Shown here: positions 17,957-26,390 of the stretch, in pieces
How positions within the stretch are numbered: the stretch's first letter is position 1
Layout: each line of letters opens with the position of its first letter
NCBI RefSeq assembly: GCF_011392075.1
Contig: NZ_JAAJBV010000004.1
Span: forward strand, 124,001-188,000
Reading direction: 5' to 3'
Origin: Flavobacterium celericrescens
GTDB taxonomy: Bacteria > Bacteroidota > Bacteroidia > Flavobacteriales > Flavobacteriaceae
DNA: 64,000 nucleotides
The notes under the pieces: generated by a model
The model's input: only the letters and a program-made list of their open reading frames with translations
Databases searched by the model: none
What the model was told of the DNA's origin: nothing
Program-made: the position numbers and the translations under genes

Positions 17957-18563
17957 GCTATTGTTTTTTGTTTTGATTGCTTTTCAATTACAAGCTCAAG
18001 ACACCATTGTTTTTCCTAAAATAGATGTTTTTAAGCGAAATATTTTAGAAGTGAGTTATGGAAAGCCACTTGGAGATTTATCCAGTAAATATAAAAGTTC
18101 AATCACGACAGCTTTTTATATGCGTACAAAGATTGCAAAGCGACAGTTTATTGATTTTGGTGTAGAATTAAGTGGAATTATTAATGGGAAAAGTGTTGAT
18201 TATAAAGTAGGAAATGAAAATATTCAATTAGATGGAAGCAAATCTGCTTTTTTCTTAGGGTTTCGATATACTCGATTTTTAATTCAATCTAAGAATGAAA
18301 ATTTTCATATTGAATCAAATACAGGTATTGGCTGGAAGTATCTTTATTATTCAAAACCTGAAGATGAAATTTATGAAGATTTAGATTTAAAACCCACATT
18401 GAACACTATCGGATTTAGTCAAGGGATTAAACTTGTATTTTATGGTTTTGGGTTGCATTGTAATTATCAATATGCTCCTTATGATTTATTTAATTCAAAG
18501 ATTGAAAGAAATTTTGGAGGTTCATCAATAAATTTTGGTTTATCTGGATGTTGGAATTTTTAA
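17949..18563 (+). CDS. Outer-membrane beta-barrel-like protein
   Basis: Protein of 204 residues with a signal peptide (MNKLLFFVLIAFQLQAQ). Alternating amphipathic strands follow, rich in Phe, Tyr and Gly (FIDFGVELSGIING, FFLGFRYTRFL, FHIESNTGIGWKYLYY). The end is SSINFGLSGCWNF, with an aromatic last residue as in outer-membrane barrels. Overlaps the lipoprotein gene by eight bases. Role unknown; the pair may form an envelope module under the divergent HTH regulator. Confidence 0.6.
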   Translation: MNKLLFFVLIAFQLQAQDTIVFPKIDVFKRNILEVSYGKPLGDLSSKYKSSITTAFYMRTKIAKRQFIDFGVELSGIINGKSVDYKVGNENIQLDGSKSAFFLGFRYTRFLIQSKNENFHIESNTGIGWKYLYYSKPEDEIYEDLDLKPTLNTIGFSQGIKLVFYGFGLHCNYQYAPYDLFNSKIERNFGGSSINFGLSGCWNF

Positions 18564-18574
18564 TTAATAAAATT

Positions 18575-18609
18575 AAAAAACCCCAATTTAATCAAGAATT
18601 GGGGTTTTT
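18575..18609. terminator. Bidirectional terminator before pnp
   Basis: AAAAACCCCAATT and AATTGGGGTTTTT form a stem of about 13 pairs with A and T runs on either side. It lies between the converging barrel gene and pnp. Confidence 0.82.
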
Positions 18610-18630
18610 ATATGAACTAATAATAAAGTA

Positions 18631-20790
18631 TTAACCTTGTGGTTTATCCTTTTTTTCAATTGGTTTTTCTTCTCTCGGAGGTCTTGGTAAAAGTGCTTTT
18701 CTTGACACTTTTTCTTTACGTGTTTTTGGGTCAACACCTAAATATTTTACCATAAACACATCTCCCATATTTACTACATCAGTAACATTTTCTGTTCTTT
18801 CCCATGCTAACTCTGATACGTGTAATAAAACTTCGTTTCCTGGTGCTTGTGTGTATTCTACAACCGCTCCAAAATCTAACATTTTAATTACTTTTACTTC
18901 GTAAGCTTCTCCCATTACTGGTTTGAAAATAATAGAGTCAATTTTAGCTAAAACAGTTGCAATTCCTTCTGGACTTGTTCCTAAGATTTCAACTACACCT
19001 TGCTCGTCTACTTCATTAATTACGATAGTAGTTCCAGTAGCTTTTTGTAATTCTTGAATTACTTTTCCACCAGGACCAATTAAGGCTCCAATGAAAGCTC
19101 CAGGGATTGTTCTTGTAATAATTTTTGGTGCTTTTGGTTTTACTTCAGCTCTTGGACTTGCAATAGTTTCAGTGATTTTCCCTAAAATATGCATACGACC
19201 ATCTCTTGCTTGACCTAAAGCTTGTTCCATGATGTCATAACGTAAACCATCAATTTTGATGTCCATTTGACATGCTGTAATACCGTCTGCAGTTCCAGTT
19301 ACTTTAAAGTCCATGTCTCCTAAGTGATCTTCATCTCCTAAAATATCAGACAATACCGCAAATTTTTCACCGTCAGTAATTAATCCCATAGCAATACCAG
19401 AAACTGGTTTTACCATTTGAACTCCAGCATCCATTAACGCCATTGTACCAGCACAAACCGTAGCCATTGAAGAAGAGCCATTCGATTCTAATACTTCAGA
19501 AACCACACGAATTGTATAAGGACAATCAGCAGGAATCATATTTTTTAAAGCTCTTTGAGCTAAATTTCCGTGACCAACTTCTCTTCTTGAGGTTCCTCTT
19601 AATGGTTTTGCTTCACCAGTTGAGAAAGGAGGGAAGTTATAATGTAAATAGAATTTTTCTTCACCTTGTTCAGATGGAGAATCTATTTGGTTAGCTTCTC
19701 TTGAAGTTCCTAAAGTTACCGTAGCTAAAGCCTGAGTTTCACCACGTGTAAATAAAGCTGAACCGTGAACAGAAGGTAAATAATCAGTCTCACACCAAAT
19801 TGGTCTAATTTCTGTTGTTTTTCTTCCGTCTAAACGTAAACCTTTTTCTAGGATTACATTACGAACTGCTTCTTTATTTGTTTTGTAGAAATATTTTCCT
19901 ACTAAATCTCCATTTTCAGCTAATTCTTCTTCTGTAAATAAAGCTTTAACTTCTTCTTTTACAGCTGCAAATTTTTCGCCTCTTTCACTTTTTCCTGAAG
20001 CCTCTTGAGCAATTGCATAACATTTGTCATAAGCGGCTGCTTTTACTTTGGCATAGATAGCTTCATCTTCTTTTTCACCTTCATATTCTCTATAAGCAGG
20101 AGAGCCGATAGCAGTTCTTAAACGCTCTTGAGCTTGAATTTGAATTTTGATAGCTTCGTGAGCAAATTTGATAGCTTCTACCATTTCTGCTTCTGAAATT
20201 TCTTTCATTTCTCCTTCTACCATCGCAACCGAATCCATAGAAGCTCCAATCATCATGTCGATGTCTGATTGCTCTAATTCTTCTCTGCTTGGGTTGATAA
20301 CGAATTTTCCGTCGATACGTGCAACACGAACTTCAGAAATTAAGTTATAAAAAGGAATGTCTGAAACCGCTAATGCTGCAGAAGCTGCTAATCCAGCTAA
20401 TGCGTCTGGCATAACATTTTCGTCGTGACTCATTAATTGAATCATAACTTGTGTTTCAGCATGGTAATCGTCTGGGAAAAGTGGACGCAATACACGGTCT
20501 ACTAATCTCATTGTTAATACTTCGCTGTCACTTGGACGTGCTTCTCTTTTGAAGAAACCACCAGGGAAACGACCTGCTGCTGCAAATTTTTCACGATAAT
20601 CAACTGTTAAAGGTAAAAAATCAACACCAGGATTTGATGTTTTTGCAGAAACTGCTGTTGCTAATAACATGGCATCGCCCATACGAACAACAACAGATCC
20701 ATCTGCTTGTTTGGCTAATTTCCCAGTTTCGATTGAGATGCTTCTTCCGTCACCTAAATCGATAACTTCTTGAAATACTTTTGGAATCAT
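18631..20790 (-). CDS. pnp: Polyribonucleotide nucleotidyltransferase (PNPase)
   Basis: Phosphorolytic 3'-5' exoribonuclease of RNA decay. Two RNase PH domains are visible: the first with [29 protein letters not shown], the second with [23 protein letters not shown]. The KH domain ([19 protein letters not shown]) and the S1 domain ([21 protein letters not shown]) follow. Length, 719 residues, is normal. The end is a lysine- and proline-rich tail. It lies downstream of rpsO on the same strand, the same order as in many bacteria, but with a terminator between them. Confidence 0.97.
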   Translation of the reverse strand: MIPKVFQEVIDLGDGRSISIETGKLAKQADGSVVVRMGDAMLLATAVSAKTSNPGVDFLPLTVDYREKFAAAGRFPGGFFKREARPSDSEVLTMRLVDRVLRPLFPDDYHAETQVMIQLMSHDENVMPDALAGLAASAALAVSDIPFYNLISEVRVARIDGKFVINPSREELEQSDIDMMIGASMDSVAMVEGEMKEISEAEMVEAIKFAHEAIKIQIQAQERLRTAIGSPAYREYEGEKEDEAIYAKVKAAAYDKCYAIAQEASGKSERGEKFAAVKEEVKALFTEEELAENGDLVGKYFYKTNKEAVRNVILEKGLRLDGRKTTEIRPIWCETDYLPSVHGSALFTRGETQALATVTLGTSREANQIDSPSEQGEEKFYLHYNFPPFSTGEAKPLRGTSRREVGHGNLAQRALKNMIPADCPYTIRVVSEVLESNGSSSMATVCAGTMALMDAGVQMVKPVSGIAMGLITDGEKFAVLSDILGDEDHLGDMDFKVTGTADGITACQMDIKIDGLRYDIMEQALGQARDGRMHILGKITETIASPRAEVKPKAPKIITRTIPGAFIGALIGPGGKVIQELQKATGTTIVINEVDEQGVVEILGTSPEGIATVLAKIDSIIFKPVMGEAYEVKVIKMLDFGAVVEYTQAPGNEVLLHVSELAWERTENVTDVVNMGDVFMVKYLGVDPKTRKEKVSRKALLPRPPREEKPIEKKDKPQG

Positions 20791-20821
20791 AATTTTTTAA
20801 TTCTAAATTAAACAAAGGGTC

Positions 20822-20854
20822 AGTTGTGTTGTTGTTGTGTGTGTAGTTGTTTGT
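20822..20854 (-). promoter_or_regulatory. G-free, CA-rich leader region upstream of pnp
   Basis: On the minus strand this stretch of 33 bases contains no G and is made of ACA/ACAAC words. Short complementary ends (GGGTTA near 20855-20861 and TGACCC near 20816-20821) could close it as a large loop. It lies about 30 bases before the pnp ATG and probably in its leader. It may be a binding site for an RNA-binding protein; no function is proven. Confidence 0.35.
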
Positions 20855-20900
20855 AACCCAATGAAAAACCAAACTTTTTCTGTCAATATAAATAAAACAA

Positions 20901-20921
20901 AAAGGGGCACGAAGCCCCTTT
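20901..20921 (-). terminator. Terminator of rpsO
   Basis: AAAGGGGC pairs with GCCCCTTT around a five-base loop, and on the minus strand it is followed by a T-rich stretch. It begins six bases after the rpsO stop. Confidence 0.85.
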
Positions 20922-20927
20922 AGTTGA

Positions 20928-21197
20928 TTATTTTCTAATATTCAATTCTTTAATAATTTCACGATATCTGTTGATATCTTTCTTTTTTAAGTAGTCAAGA
21001 AGACTTCTTCTTTTACCTACTAAAAGTACTAACGAACGCTCAGTATTAAAATCATGACGATTTTTTTTCAAGTGCTCAGTTAAGTGAGAAATTCTAAATG
21101 TAAATAATGCGATTTGCCCTTCAGCAGATCCAGTGTTTTCAGCTTTTCCTCCGTGTTTAGCGAAGATTTCAGCTTTAGTTTCTTTTGTCAAGTACAT
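20928..21197 (-). CDS. rpsO: 30S ribosomal protein S15
   Basis: Primary 16S rRNA-binding protein of the small-subunit platform, 89 residues. It matches the S15 pattern throughout: TGSAEGQIALFTFRISHLTEHLKKNRHDFNTER and LVLLVGKRRSLLDYLKKKD. The leader upstream could hold the S15 autoregulatory site known in other bacteria, but no clear structure was recognised. Short transcription unit with its own promoter and terminator. Confidence 0.97.
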   Translation of the reverse strand: MYLTKETKAEIFAKHGGKAENTGSAEGQIALFTFRISHLTEHLKKNRHDFNTERSLVLLVGKRRSLLDYLKKKDINRYREIIKELNIRK

Positions 21198-21253
21198 GCC
21201 AATATTATTTTAAATGATTTTTATGTATGAATTGTATGGTTGCAATTCGGATG

Positions 21254-21261
21254 CAAAGGTA
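21254..21261 (-). promoter_or_regulatory. -7 box of rpsO promoter
   Basis: On the minus strand TACCTTTG, followed by C, is an exact TAnnTTTG match 57 bases above the rpsO start. No TTG is seen at the -33 position; a heptamer repeat array occupies it. Confidence 0.6.
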
Positions 21262-21266
21262 ATAAT

Positions 21267-21300
21267 AATTGTGAATTATGAATTATAAATTATAAATTAT
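21267..21300. repeat. Tandem heptamer array (AATTATA type)
   Basis: The plus strand can be read as AATTGTG, AATTATG, AATTATA, AATTATA and a final AATTAT, five heptamer units in register. It lies between the antiporter stop and the rpsO promoter. Confidence 0.7.
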
Positions 21301-21318
21301 TTTTTCTTAATTTAAAAC

Positions 21319-22551
21319 TTAAGCAACTTTGTCAATCGATTTGAATGCTCTTTTTAATAAAAATGGTGTTGATAATGTGGTAATAAGTCCCATAATCACA
21401 AGCATTGAAAAGATTTCTGTATTAATAATTCCCGCTTTGTAAGCTATGTTTGCAATTACTAATTCCATGATTCCTCTTGCGTTTAGTCCAATTCCTAAGG
21501 CTAAAGAAACTTTATGATTTAAACGTGCAAATCGACCGCCAATATATCCTCCAATAATTTTTGACAAGAACGATACTGCAATTATTGCCAATAATAATGG
21601 GTAATTTTGAATAGACGAAAATTGAAATTCTAATCCGATTCCGGCAAAAAATATAGGGGCTAAAAACCCCATTGCCATACTATTAGTAGTATTATGAAAC
21701 GTTTCTAAATGTTTTTCTCCAACCAATTCTTTTGAAATCAGCATGGAAGCAAAGAAAGCGCCAATGATAAAATGTAGTCCAATACTTTCAGTAATTGTCG
21801 CAAAAATTAGAATAAATACAAAAAATACTGCAAATAAAGATTCTTTACCTTTTAAAAAGCTTAAAATGTTATTTAACTGATTCTCTATAAAATTCTCTTT
21901 TTGAGCTAATTTTTGAATCATTTTATAAGTTAAAATGATTATTAGTAAGAAGAAAGTTAATTTTAAAACTGTAAAAATGGTAGCCTGAGTAATATTTGCA
22001 AAAGTAGGTTCAACATCTTTTATGTCTAATAAAATCCCTAAAATAGTCAAAGCAATTACATCATCAAAAATAGCTACTGAAATAATTTTTTGCCCTACAT
22101 GAGAATTTAGTTTTCCTAGATCCATTAGAATTCGAATACTAACTGGTAAGGCAGTAATAGCAACACAAAGTCCTATGAAAACCGTTGACATAACATCAAG
22201 ATCAAAGCAAATTCCTACCAAATAGCCTGAAAATAAAGGAATGAAAAAAGCAGCAATTGAAATAAAAATATTTCTGCCTTTCATTGATTTTACTATTTCA
22301 TCTAAGTGAATTTCTAATCCAGCTATGATTACCAATAAAAATATTCCAAGTTCAGAGATAACCTTTAATTCTTCTGTTCGATGAATGAAATTTAAGATTG
22401 TTGGTCCAAGTAAAACACCAGCTAAGATTTCACCAATCATTGCGGGTTGTTTAAAACGTTCCATTATTTCACCAAAAAGTCTTGCTAATACTAATAATAT
22501 TAGTAGGTTAGCAAAAAATGGAAGTTCTAAACTTTGAACGTTGAATGGCAT
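21319..22551 (-). CDS. Cation:proton antiporter (CPA2, Kef/NapA-like)
   Basis: Integral membrane protein of 410 residues with about 12 hydrophobic segments. Near the N-terminus is the CPA2-like motif FKQPAMIGEILAGVLLGPTIL. Later segments include SVAIFDDVIALTILGILL, whose acidic DD pair is typical of electrogenic CPA2 carriers, and LGIGLNARGIMELVIANIAY near the end. It lacks the TrkA-N domain of full-length KefB/C. Ion specificity (Na or K) cannot be told. Monocistronic, with a possible -7 box at 22584-22591. Confidence 0.85.
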   Translation of the reverse strand: MPFNVQSLELPFFANLLILLVLARLFGEIMERFKQPAMIGEILAGVLLGPTILNFIHRTEELKVISELGIFLLVIIAGLEIHLDEIVKSMKGRNIFISIAAFFIPLFSGYLVGICFDLDVMSTVFIGLCVAITALPVSIRILMDLGKLNSHVGQKIISVAIFDDVIALTILGILLDIKDVEPTFANITQATIFTVLKLTFFLLIIILTYKMIQKLAQKENFIENQLNNILSFLKGKESLFAVFFVFILIFATITESIGLHFIIGAFFASMLISKELVGEKHLETFHNTTNSMAMGFLAPIFFAGIGLEFQFSSIQNYPLLLAIIAVSFLSKIIGGYIGGRFARLNHKVSLALGIGLNARGIMELVIANIAYKAGIINTEIFSMLVIMGLITTLSTPFLLKRAFKSIDKVA

Positions 22552-22583
22552 AAGGTGGTAAGTCTATTTTTGTTAAAATTAAA

Positions 22584-22591
22584 CAAATATA
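22584..22591 (-). promoter_or_regulatory. -7 box of antiporter promoter
   Basis: On the minus strand TATATTTG matches TAnnTTTG, 32 bases before the antiporter ATG. No matching -33 TTG was seen. Confidence 0.45.
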
Positions 22592-22621
22592 TTAAATTAA
22601 GGTCGAGATGCTGTTGTTACA

Positions 22622-23077
22622 CTAAAATAATTTAGAAACTTCAAGATTGACAAATTCTAAAAATCTTTCGTCAGATTCGGTAAATGGATCTAAAACATGT
22701 GAATCAATGTCGATTTGTCCGATGTTAATTCCGTTTACAAAAAGAGGTACAACAATTTCAGATTTTACTGTAAAACTACAAGCAATATAGTTGTCTTGAG
22801 CGGCTACATCTGGAACAACAAAGTTATTGTTTGAAACCGCAACTTGTCCGCAAATTCCTTTTCCAAAAGGAATTACTGTGTGGTCTGTTTCCGCTCCAAC
22901 ATATGGACCTAAATGCAATGTTTGAGTTTCATGATTTGCAAAATAATAACCTACCCAATTATAATATTCAATTGAATCGCTTAATAATTGACAAATGGAT
23001 AAAAGTTTTTCGTCTCTAGTTGTGTTTTCTTTAGAAACAATTGCAGAAACTAATGGTTTTAAATTTTCAAAAAGCAT
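22622..23077 (-). CDS. GAF-domain protein, free methionine-(R)-sulfoxide reductase-like
   Basis: Single GAF domain of 151 residues that resembles the free Met-(R)-sulfoxide reductase family (E. coli YebR/MsrC). IPFGKGICG holds Cys76 and YIACSFTVKSEIVVPL holds Cys100; their 24-residue spacing equals Cys94-Cys118 of the E. coli enzyme. The position of the first family cysteine, ten residues before Cys76, is His66. The usual HIACD is YIACS here. The acidic GQIDIDSH stretch is kept. It could be an active reductase with two cysteines or a related GAF protein. Confidence 0.7.
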   Translation of the reverse strand: MLFENLKPLVSAIVSKENTTRDEKLLSICQLLSDSIEYYNWVGYYFANHETQTLHLGPYVGAETDHTVIPFGKGICGQVAVSNNNFVVPDVAAQDNYIACSFTVKSEIVVPLFVNGINIGQIDIDSHVLDPFTESDERFLEFVNLEVSKLF

Positions 23078-23091
23078 TTTTTATTTTTTTA

Positions 23092-23099
23092 CAAAAGTA
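23092..23099 (-). promoter_or_regulatory. -7 box of GAF-protein promoter
   Basis: On the minus strand TACTTTTG lies 15 bases before the GAF gene ATG. It is an exact TAnnTTTG match and one of two diverging boxes in this short gap. Confidence 0.55.
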
Positions 23100-23125
23100 T
23101 TTATTCCTTCGTATTAAAAAATCTA

Positions 23126-23133
23126 TATTTTTG
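23126..23133 (+). promoter_or_regulatory. -7 box of xrtF promoter
   Basis: TATTTTTG is a TAnnTTTG match. Transcription from it would begin near 23140, just above the TTG start of xrtF at 23149. This supports that start over longer versions reaching into the GAF gene. Confidence 0.55.
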
Positions 23134-23148
23134 TTAAAAATTCAAGAT

Positions 23149-23700
23149 TTGAAAAATAATTTTTCTCAATATCGACCTTTCTTTACTTTTTTATTAAAGT
23201 TTCTACTATTTTATGTGGTTTTTACATTTGTTTACAAAATGTATTTAAACCAATATGATATAGCTAAAAATGAGGTTGATTCTTTTACAGAAGCTGTTGC
23301 AAATCAGACAGAAAAATTAATGGGTGTATTTGTAGAAAATACAAAATCATTCCGACATGAATTTGAACCTTCAATTAAGATTTTTTATAATGATAAATAT
23401 GTTGCTCGAGTAATTGAAGGATGTAATGCAATTAGTGTAATGATTTTGTTTGCGGCATTTATTTTTGCTTTTTCTACACAGTGGAAAAAAACGGGTCTGT
23501 ATATTGTTTTTGGAATTATCTTAATACATATTTTAAATATTATTCGGATAGCATTGTTGTCTTTTGCCTTGTATTATTATCCTCAATATGAGGAAATTTT
23601 ACATGGAACTATTTTTCCATTATTTATATATGGTGTTGTTTTTTTATTATGGATTTTGTGGGTAACCAAATTTTCGGGCTATGCTAAAAGAAATTCGTAA
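23149..23700 (+). CDS. xrtF: Exosortase family protein XrtF
   Basis: Polytopic inner-membrane transpeptidase-like protein of the exosortase/archaeosortase superfamily. The active cysteine is in EGCNAISVMILF, the conserved arginine in HILNIIRIALL, and the histidine in EEILHGTIFPL. These three residues define the family. The TTG at 23149 gives 183 residues and follows a -7 box. An upstream extension would overlap the opposite GAF gene. The 20-base overlap with the next gene, an XrtF-associated membrane protein, supports the assignment. The substrate with the matching C-terminal sorting signal was not seen in this window. Confidence 0.85.
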   Translation: MKNNFSQYRPFFTFLLKFLLFYVVFTFVYKMYLNQYDIAKNEVDSFTEAVANQTEKLMGVFVENTKSFRHEFEPSIKIFYNDKYVARVIEGCNAISVMILFAAFIFAFSTQWKKTGLYIVFGIILIHILNIIRIALLSFALYYYPQYEEILHGTIFPLFIYGVVFLLWILWVTKFSGYAKRNS

Positions 23701-24124
23701 AGATAAAAAGCGTGTTTTATTACTTTTTTTAGCCATTTTAGGATTAGTGTTTGTTCGCGCTTTTGAAAATCAACTTTTTTACGATCCTTTTTTGCAATTT
23801 TTCAAGTATGATTATCAAAATAAGCCATTGCCAAGTTTTGATGCCATGAAATTGTTTTTAGGGCTATTTTTCCGATATGTATTGAATACTTTCCTTTCTC
23901 TTGCAATTATTTATTTATTATTCAAACAATTACAGTTAGTAAAATTTTCCGCGTTATTGTTCGTGGTTTTATTTGTGGTATTCATGCTTCTATTTTTTGG
24001 TATACTACAATTTTTTGAACAACCCGATTATTTGGTGTTGTTTTATTTGAGACGTTTTTTAATACAGCCTTTGTTTTTAGTCCTTTTTATACCTGCTTTT
24101 TATTATCAGCAAACAGTTCGCTAA
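23681..24124 (+). CDS. Exosortase F system-associated membrane protein
   Basis: Membrane protein of 147 residues with about four hydrophobic segments. The motif VFVRAFENQLFYDPFLQFF near the N-terminus is followed by LFFRYVLNTFLSLAIIYLLF and YLVLFYLRRFLIQPLFLVLF. Proteins of this type are found next to xrtF in Flavobacteriia and are named for that context. It overlaps xrtF by 20 bases, so the two are co-translated. Its role, for example as a partner or chaperone of XrtF, is not known. Confidence 0.8.
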   Translation: MLKEIRKDKKRVLLLFLAILGLVFVRAFENQLFYDPFLQFFKYDYQNKPLPSFDAMKLFLGLFFRYVLNTFLSLAIIYLLFKQLQLVKFSALLFVVLFVVFMLLFFGILQFFEQPDYLVLFYLRRFLIQPLFLVLFIPAFYYQQTVR

Positions 24125-24155
24125 TTTTTTGTATCTTTATGTAATAATCTTTCTA

Positions 24156-24986
24156 ATGATGAAAGTTACTAAGTATTCAGGTGAATTGGTTCATTATGAT
24201 GAACAAAAACTAATAAACTCGCTCCGAAAATCAGGGGCAGATAAAGCTGTGGCCGAAGCCATTGTAAAAAAAATTGAAAGCGAATTATATGAAGGAATTG
24301 CTTCAAAAAAAATTTACAAATTAGCATATCAATTATTAAAGAATATTTCTAATGCACATGCAGCTCGTTATAATCTTAGAACTGCTATGATGGGTCTTGG
24401 CCCCGCAGGGTTTTTCTTTGAAAAATTTATAGCCAAAATATACCAAGAACAAAAATTTCAGACCAGGACAAATGTTTCTTTAAAAGGGAATTGTATTTCG
24501 CATGAGATAGATGTTTTACTTAAAAAAGAACACACAATTTCGATGATTGAATGTAAGTTTCACTCGGGTCAAGATGCCAAAACGGATGTAAAAGTTCCAA
24601 TGTATATTTTGTCAAGATTTAATGATGTAAAAAACAGAAAGTATCATTTGTTTTTGCCTAATGAAATTATTTCAGACTGCATAATTGTTACCAATAATCG
24701 TTTTACTACTGATGCTATACAGTTTGGAGAATGTTCCGGATTAAAAATGTTGAGTTGGGATTATCCTCCAAAAAAAGGAATAAAAGAAATCATCGATTTA
24801 TACGCTGTTTATCCAATTACATGCTTAACTACATTGACGCAAACGGAGAAAGATAAATTATTAATTTTAGATTGTATTACGGTAAAAGATTTGGTTGCTA
24901 ATTCGTCTATTTTAAATAAAATTGAGCTAAGCCATAATCGGATTAAAAATGTTTTAAAAGAAGCAAATCAACTAACTACAAAATAG
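24156..24986 (+). CDS. ATP-cone plus PD-(D/E)XK nuclease-like protein
   Basis: Residues 1-90 form an ATP-cone domain (VTKYSGELVHYDEQKLINSL to YNLRTAMMGLGPAGFFFEKF), as found in ribonucleotide reductase and NrdR. Residues about 105-180 look like a restriction-endonuclease fold with the motif HEIDVLL, then MIECKFH, the D...ExK site. The C-terminal 60 residues resemble a helix-hairpin-helix-type or winged segment. ATG 24156 or 24159 is preferred over an upstream TTG that overlaps a TATCTTTA box. Six bases separate it from a beta-CASP RNase gene, which suggests a joint nucleic-acid-processing role under nucleotide control. Confidence 0.72.
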   Translation: MMKVTKYSGELVHYDEQKLINSLRKSGADKAVAEAIVKKIESELYEGIASKKIYKLAYQLLKNISNAHAARYNLRTAMMGLGPAGFFFEKFIAKIYQEQKFQTRTNVSLKGNCISHEIDVLLKKEHTISMIECKFHSGQDAKTDVKVPMYILSRFNDVKNRKYHLFLPNEIISDCIIVTNNRFTTDAIQFGECSGLKMLSWDYPPKKGIKEIIDLYAVYPITCLTTLTQTEKDKLLILDCITVKDLVANSSILNKIELSHNRIKNVLKEANQLTTK

Positions 24987-24992
24987 AAAGTT

Positions 24993-26348
24993 ATGAAAAT
25001 TCATTTTTTAGGTGGAGCAGGAACTGTAACAGGTTCAAAAACGTTAATAGAGCATAACAATCTCCGAATTTTAATTGATTGTGGTATGTTTCAAGGAATA
25101 AAATCTTTGCGTGAGTTAAACCGTGAACCGTTAGCCATTTTACCTGAAACAATAGATTATGTGCTATTGACTCATGGACATTTAGATCATTGTGGTTGGT
25201 TGCCTAAATTTGTTGCAGAAGGTTTTGAAGGTAAAATTTTTTGTACACGGCCTACAAAAGAGATTTCGAGATTGATTTTATATGATAGCGCAAAAATTCA
25301 AGAAGAGGAAGCAAAAAAGGCTAATGAGGAACAGTATTCTAAACATTTGCCAGCAGAGCCTTTATACACAACTGAAGATGTTGATGCTGTAATTCCAAAG
25401 TTTAGAGTGGTAGAAAGAGATTTGGAAATTCAATTAAATGAGAATGTTTTTTTTAAATTTATTTATGCAGGACATATCATAGGAGCTTGCTCAATAGAGT
25501 TGCATATTGATGGGAAAATTTTAATTTTTTCTGGAGATCTTGGTCAAGATGATGATGTATTGATGTTTCCTCCTCAAAAACCTCAAAAAGCAGATTACAT
25601 TTTTTTAGAAAGCACTTATGGCAATAGATTGCATCCACAAACAAATTCATTATTTGAATTAGAAACAATTATTAATAACACTTTTAACAAAGGCGGAACA
25701 ATCGTAATCCCAAGTTTTGCTGTGGAAAGAGTTCAAACGATGATGTACTTGATTTGGCAACTTAAAAAGGAAGATAGAATTCCAAACATTCCATATATAA
25801 TTGATACTCCAATGGGAATTAGTGTCCTAGATGTTTTTAAAGACAATCGCATGTGGCACAAACTTTCTATGGAAGAGTGTGATGAAATGTGTAAAATATT
25901 TACTTTAATTTCTGATTTTCAAGACAGTATGAATGCAGTATATGATAAACGACCAAAAGTAGTTATTGCAGCAAGCGGAATGATTACTGGAGGAAGAGTT
26001 TTATCTTATTTAGAACATTTAATAGACAAACCCGAAACTACAGTAACTTTAGTAGGTTATCAAGCGGAAGGAACTCGTGGGCGTAAATTATTAGAAGGTG
26101 CTACAGAAATTAAAATTTATGGAAAATATTATCCAGTTTTAGCAAATATTCTTTTAATTGAAAGCTTGTCGGCTCATGGAGATCAAAATGATTTATTAAA
26201 TTGGTTATCTGAATTAGTAGTAAAACCAAAAAAAGTATTCTTAGTTCATGGCGAGAATGAAGCTGCTGATGAGTTGCGATTAAAGATAAAAGAACGCTAT
26301 GATTTTGATTCTCAAGCACCATTTTTAGGTCAAATAATTGAAATTTAG
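24993..26348 (+). CDS. MBL-fold/beta-CASP RNase-like hydrolase
   Basis: Metallo-beta-lactamase-fold protein of 451 residues with the zinc motif THGHLDHCG near residue 60. It also has HIIGACSIE, the FSGDLGQDD aspartate and SAHGDQND near the C-terminus. The middle holds the beta-CASP domain (VIPSFAVERVQTMMYLIWQL, then VVIAASGMITGGRVLSYL) and the RNA-specificity motif region. Such proteins include RNA endonucleases related to CPSF-73 and archaeal/bacterial homologues. It follows the ATP-cone nuclease gene by six bases; I infer a shared RNA or DNA processing task. Confidence 0.88.
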   Translation: MKIHFLGGAGTVTGSKTLIEHNNLRILIDCGMFQGIKSLRELNREPLAILPETIDYVLLTHGHLDHCGWLPKFVAEGFEGKIFCTRPTKEISRLILYDSAKIQEEEAKKANEEQYSKHLPAEPLYTTEDVDAVIPKFRVVERDLEIQLNENVFFKFIYAGHIIGACSIELHIDGKILIFSGDLGQDDDVLMFPPQKPQKADYIFLESTYGNRLHPQTNSLFELETIINNTFNKGGTIVIPSFAVERVQTMMYLIWQLKKEDRIPNIPYIIDTPMGISVLDVFKDNRMWHKLSMEECDEMCKIFTLISDFQDSMNAVYDKRPKVVIAASGMITGGRVLSYLEHLIDKPETTVTLVGYQAEGTRGRKLLEGATEIKIYGKYYPVLANILLIESLSAHGDQNDLLNWLSELVVKPKKVFLVHGENEAADELRLKIKERYDFDSQAPFLGQIIEI

Positions 26349-26380
26349 GATTTTTTTATTAAAAATACTTTTTGATTTCT

Positions 26381-26388
26381 TACTTTTG
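26381..26388 (+). promoter_or_regulatory. -7 box directly before the HYC_CC_PP gene
   Basis: TACTTTTG, followed by C, matches TAnnTTTG and ends two bases before the first of two adjacent ATG codons. Transcription starting a few bases downstream would give almost no leader, so a leaderless mRNA is possible. Confidence 0.55.
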
Positions 26389-26390
26389 CC

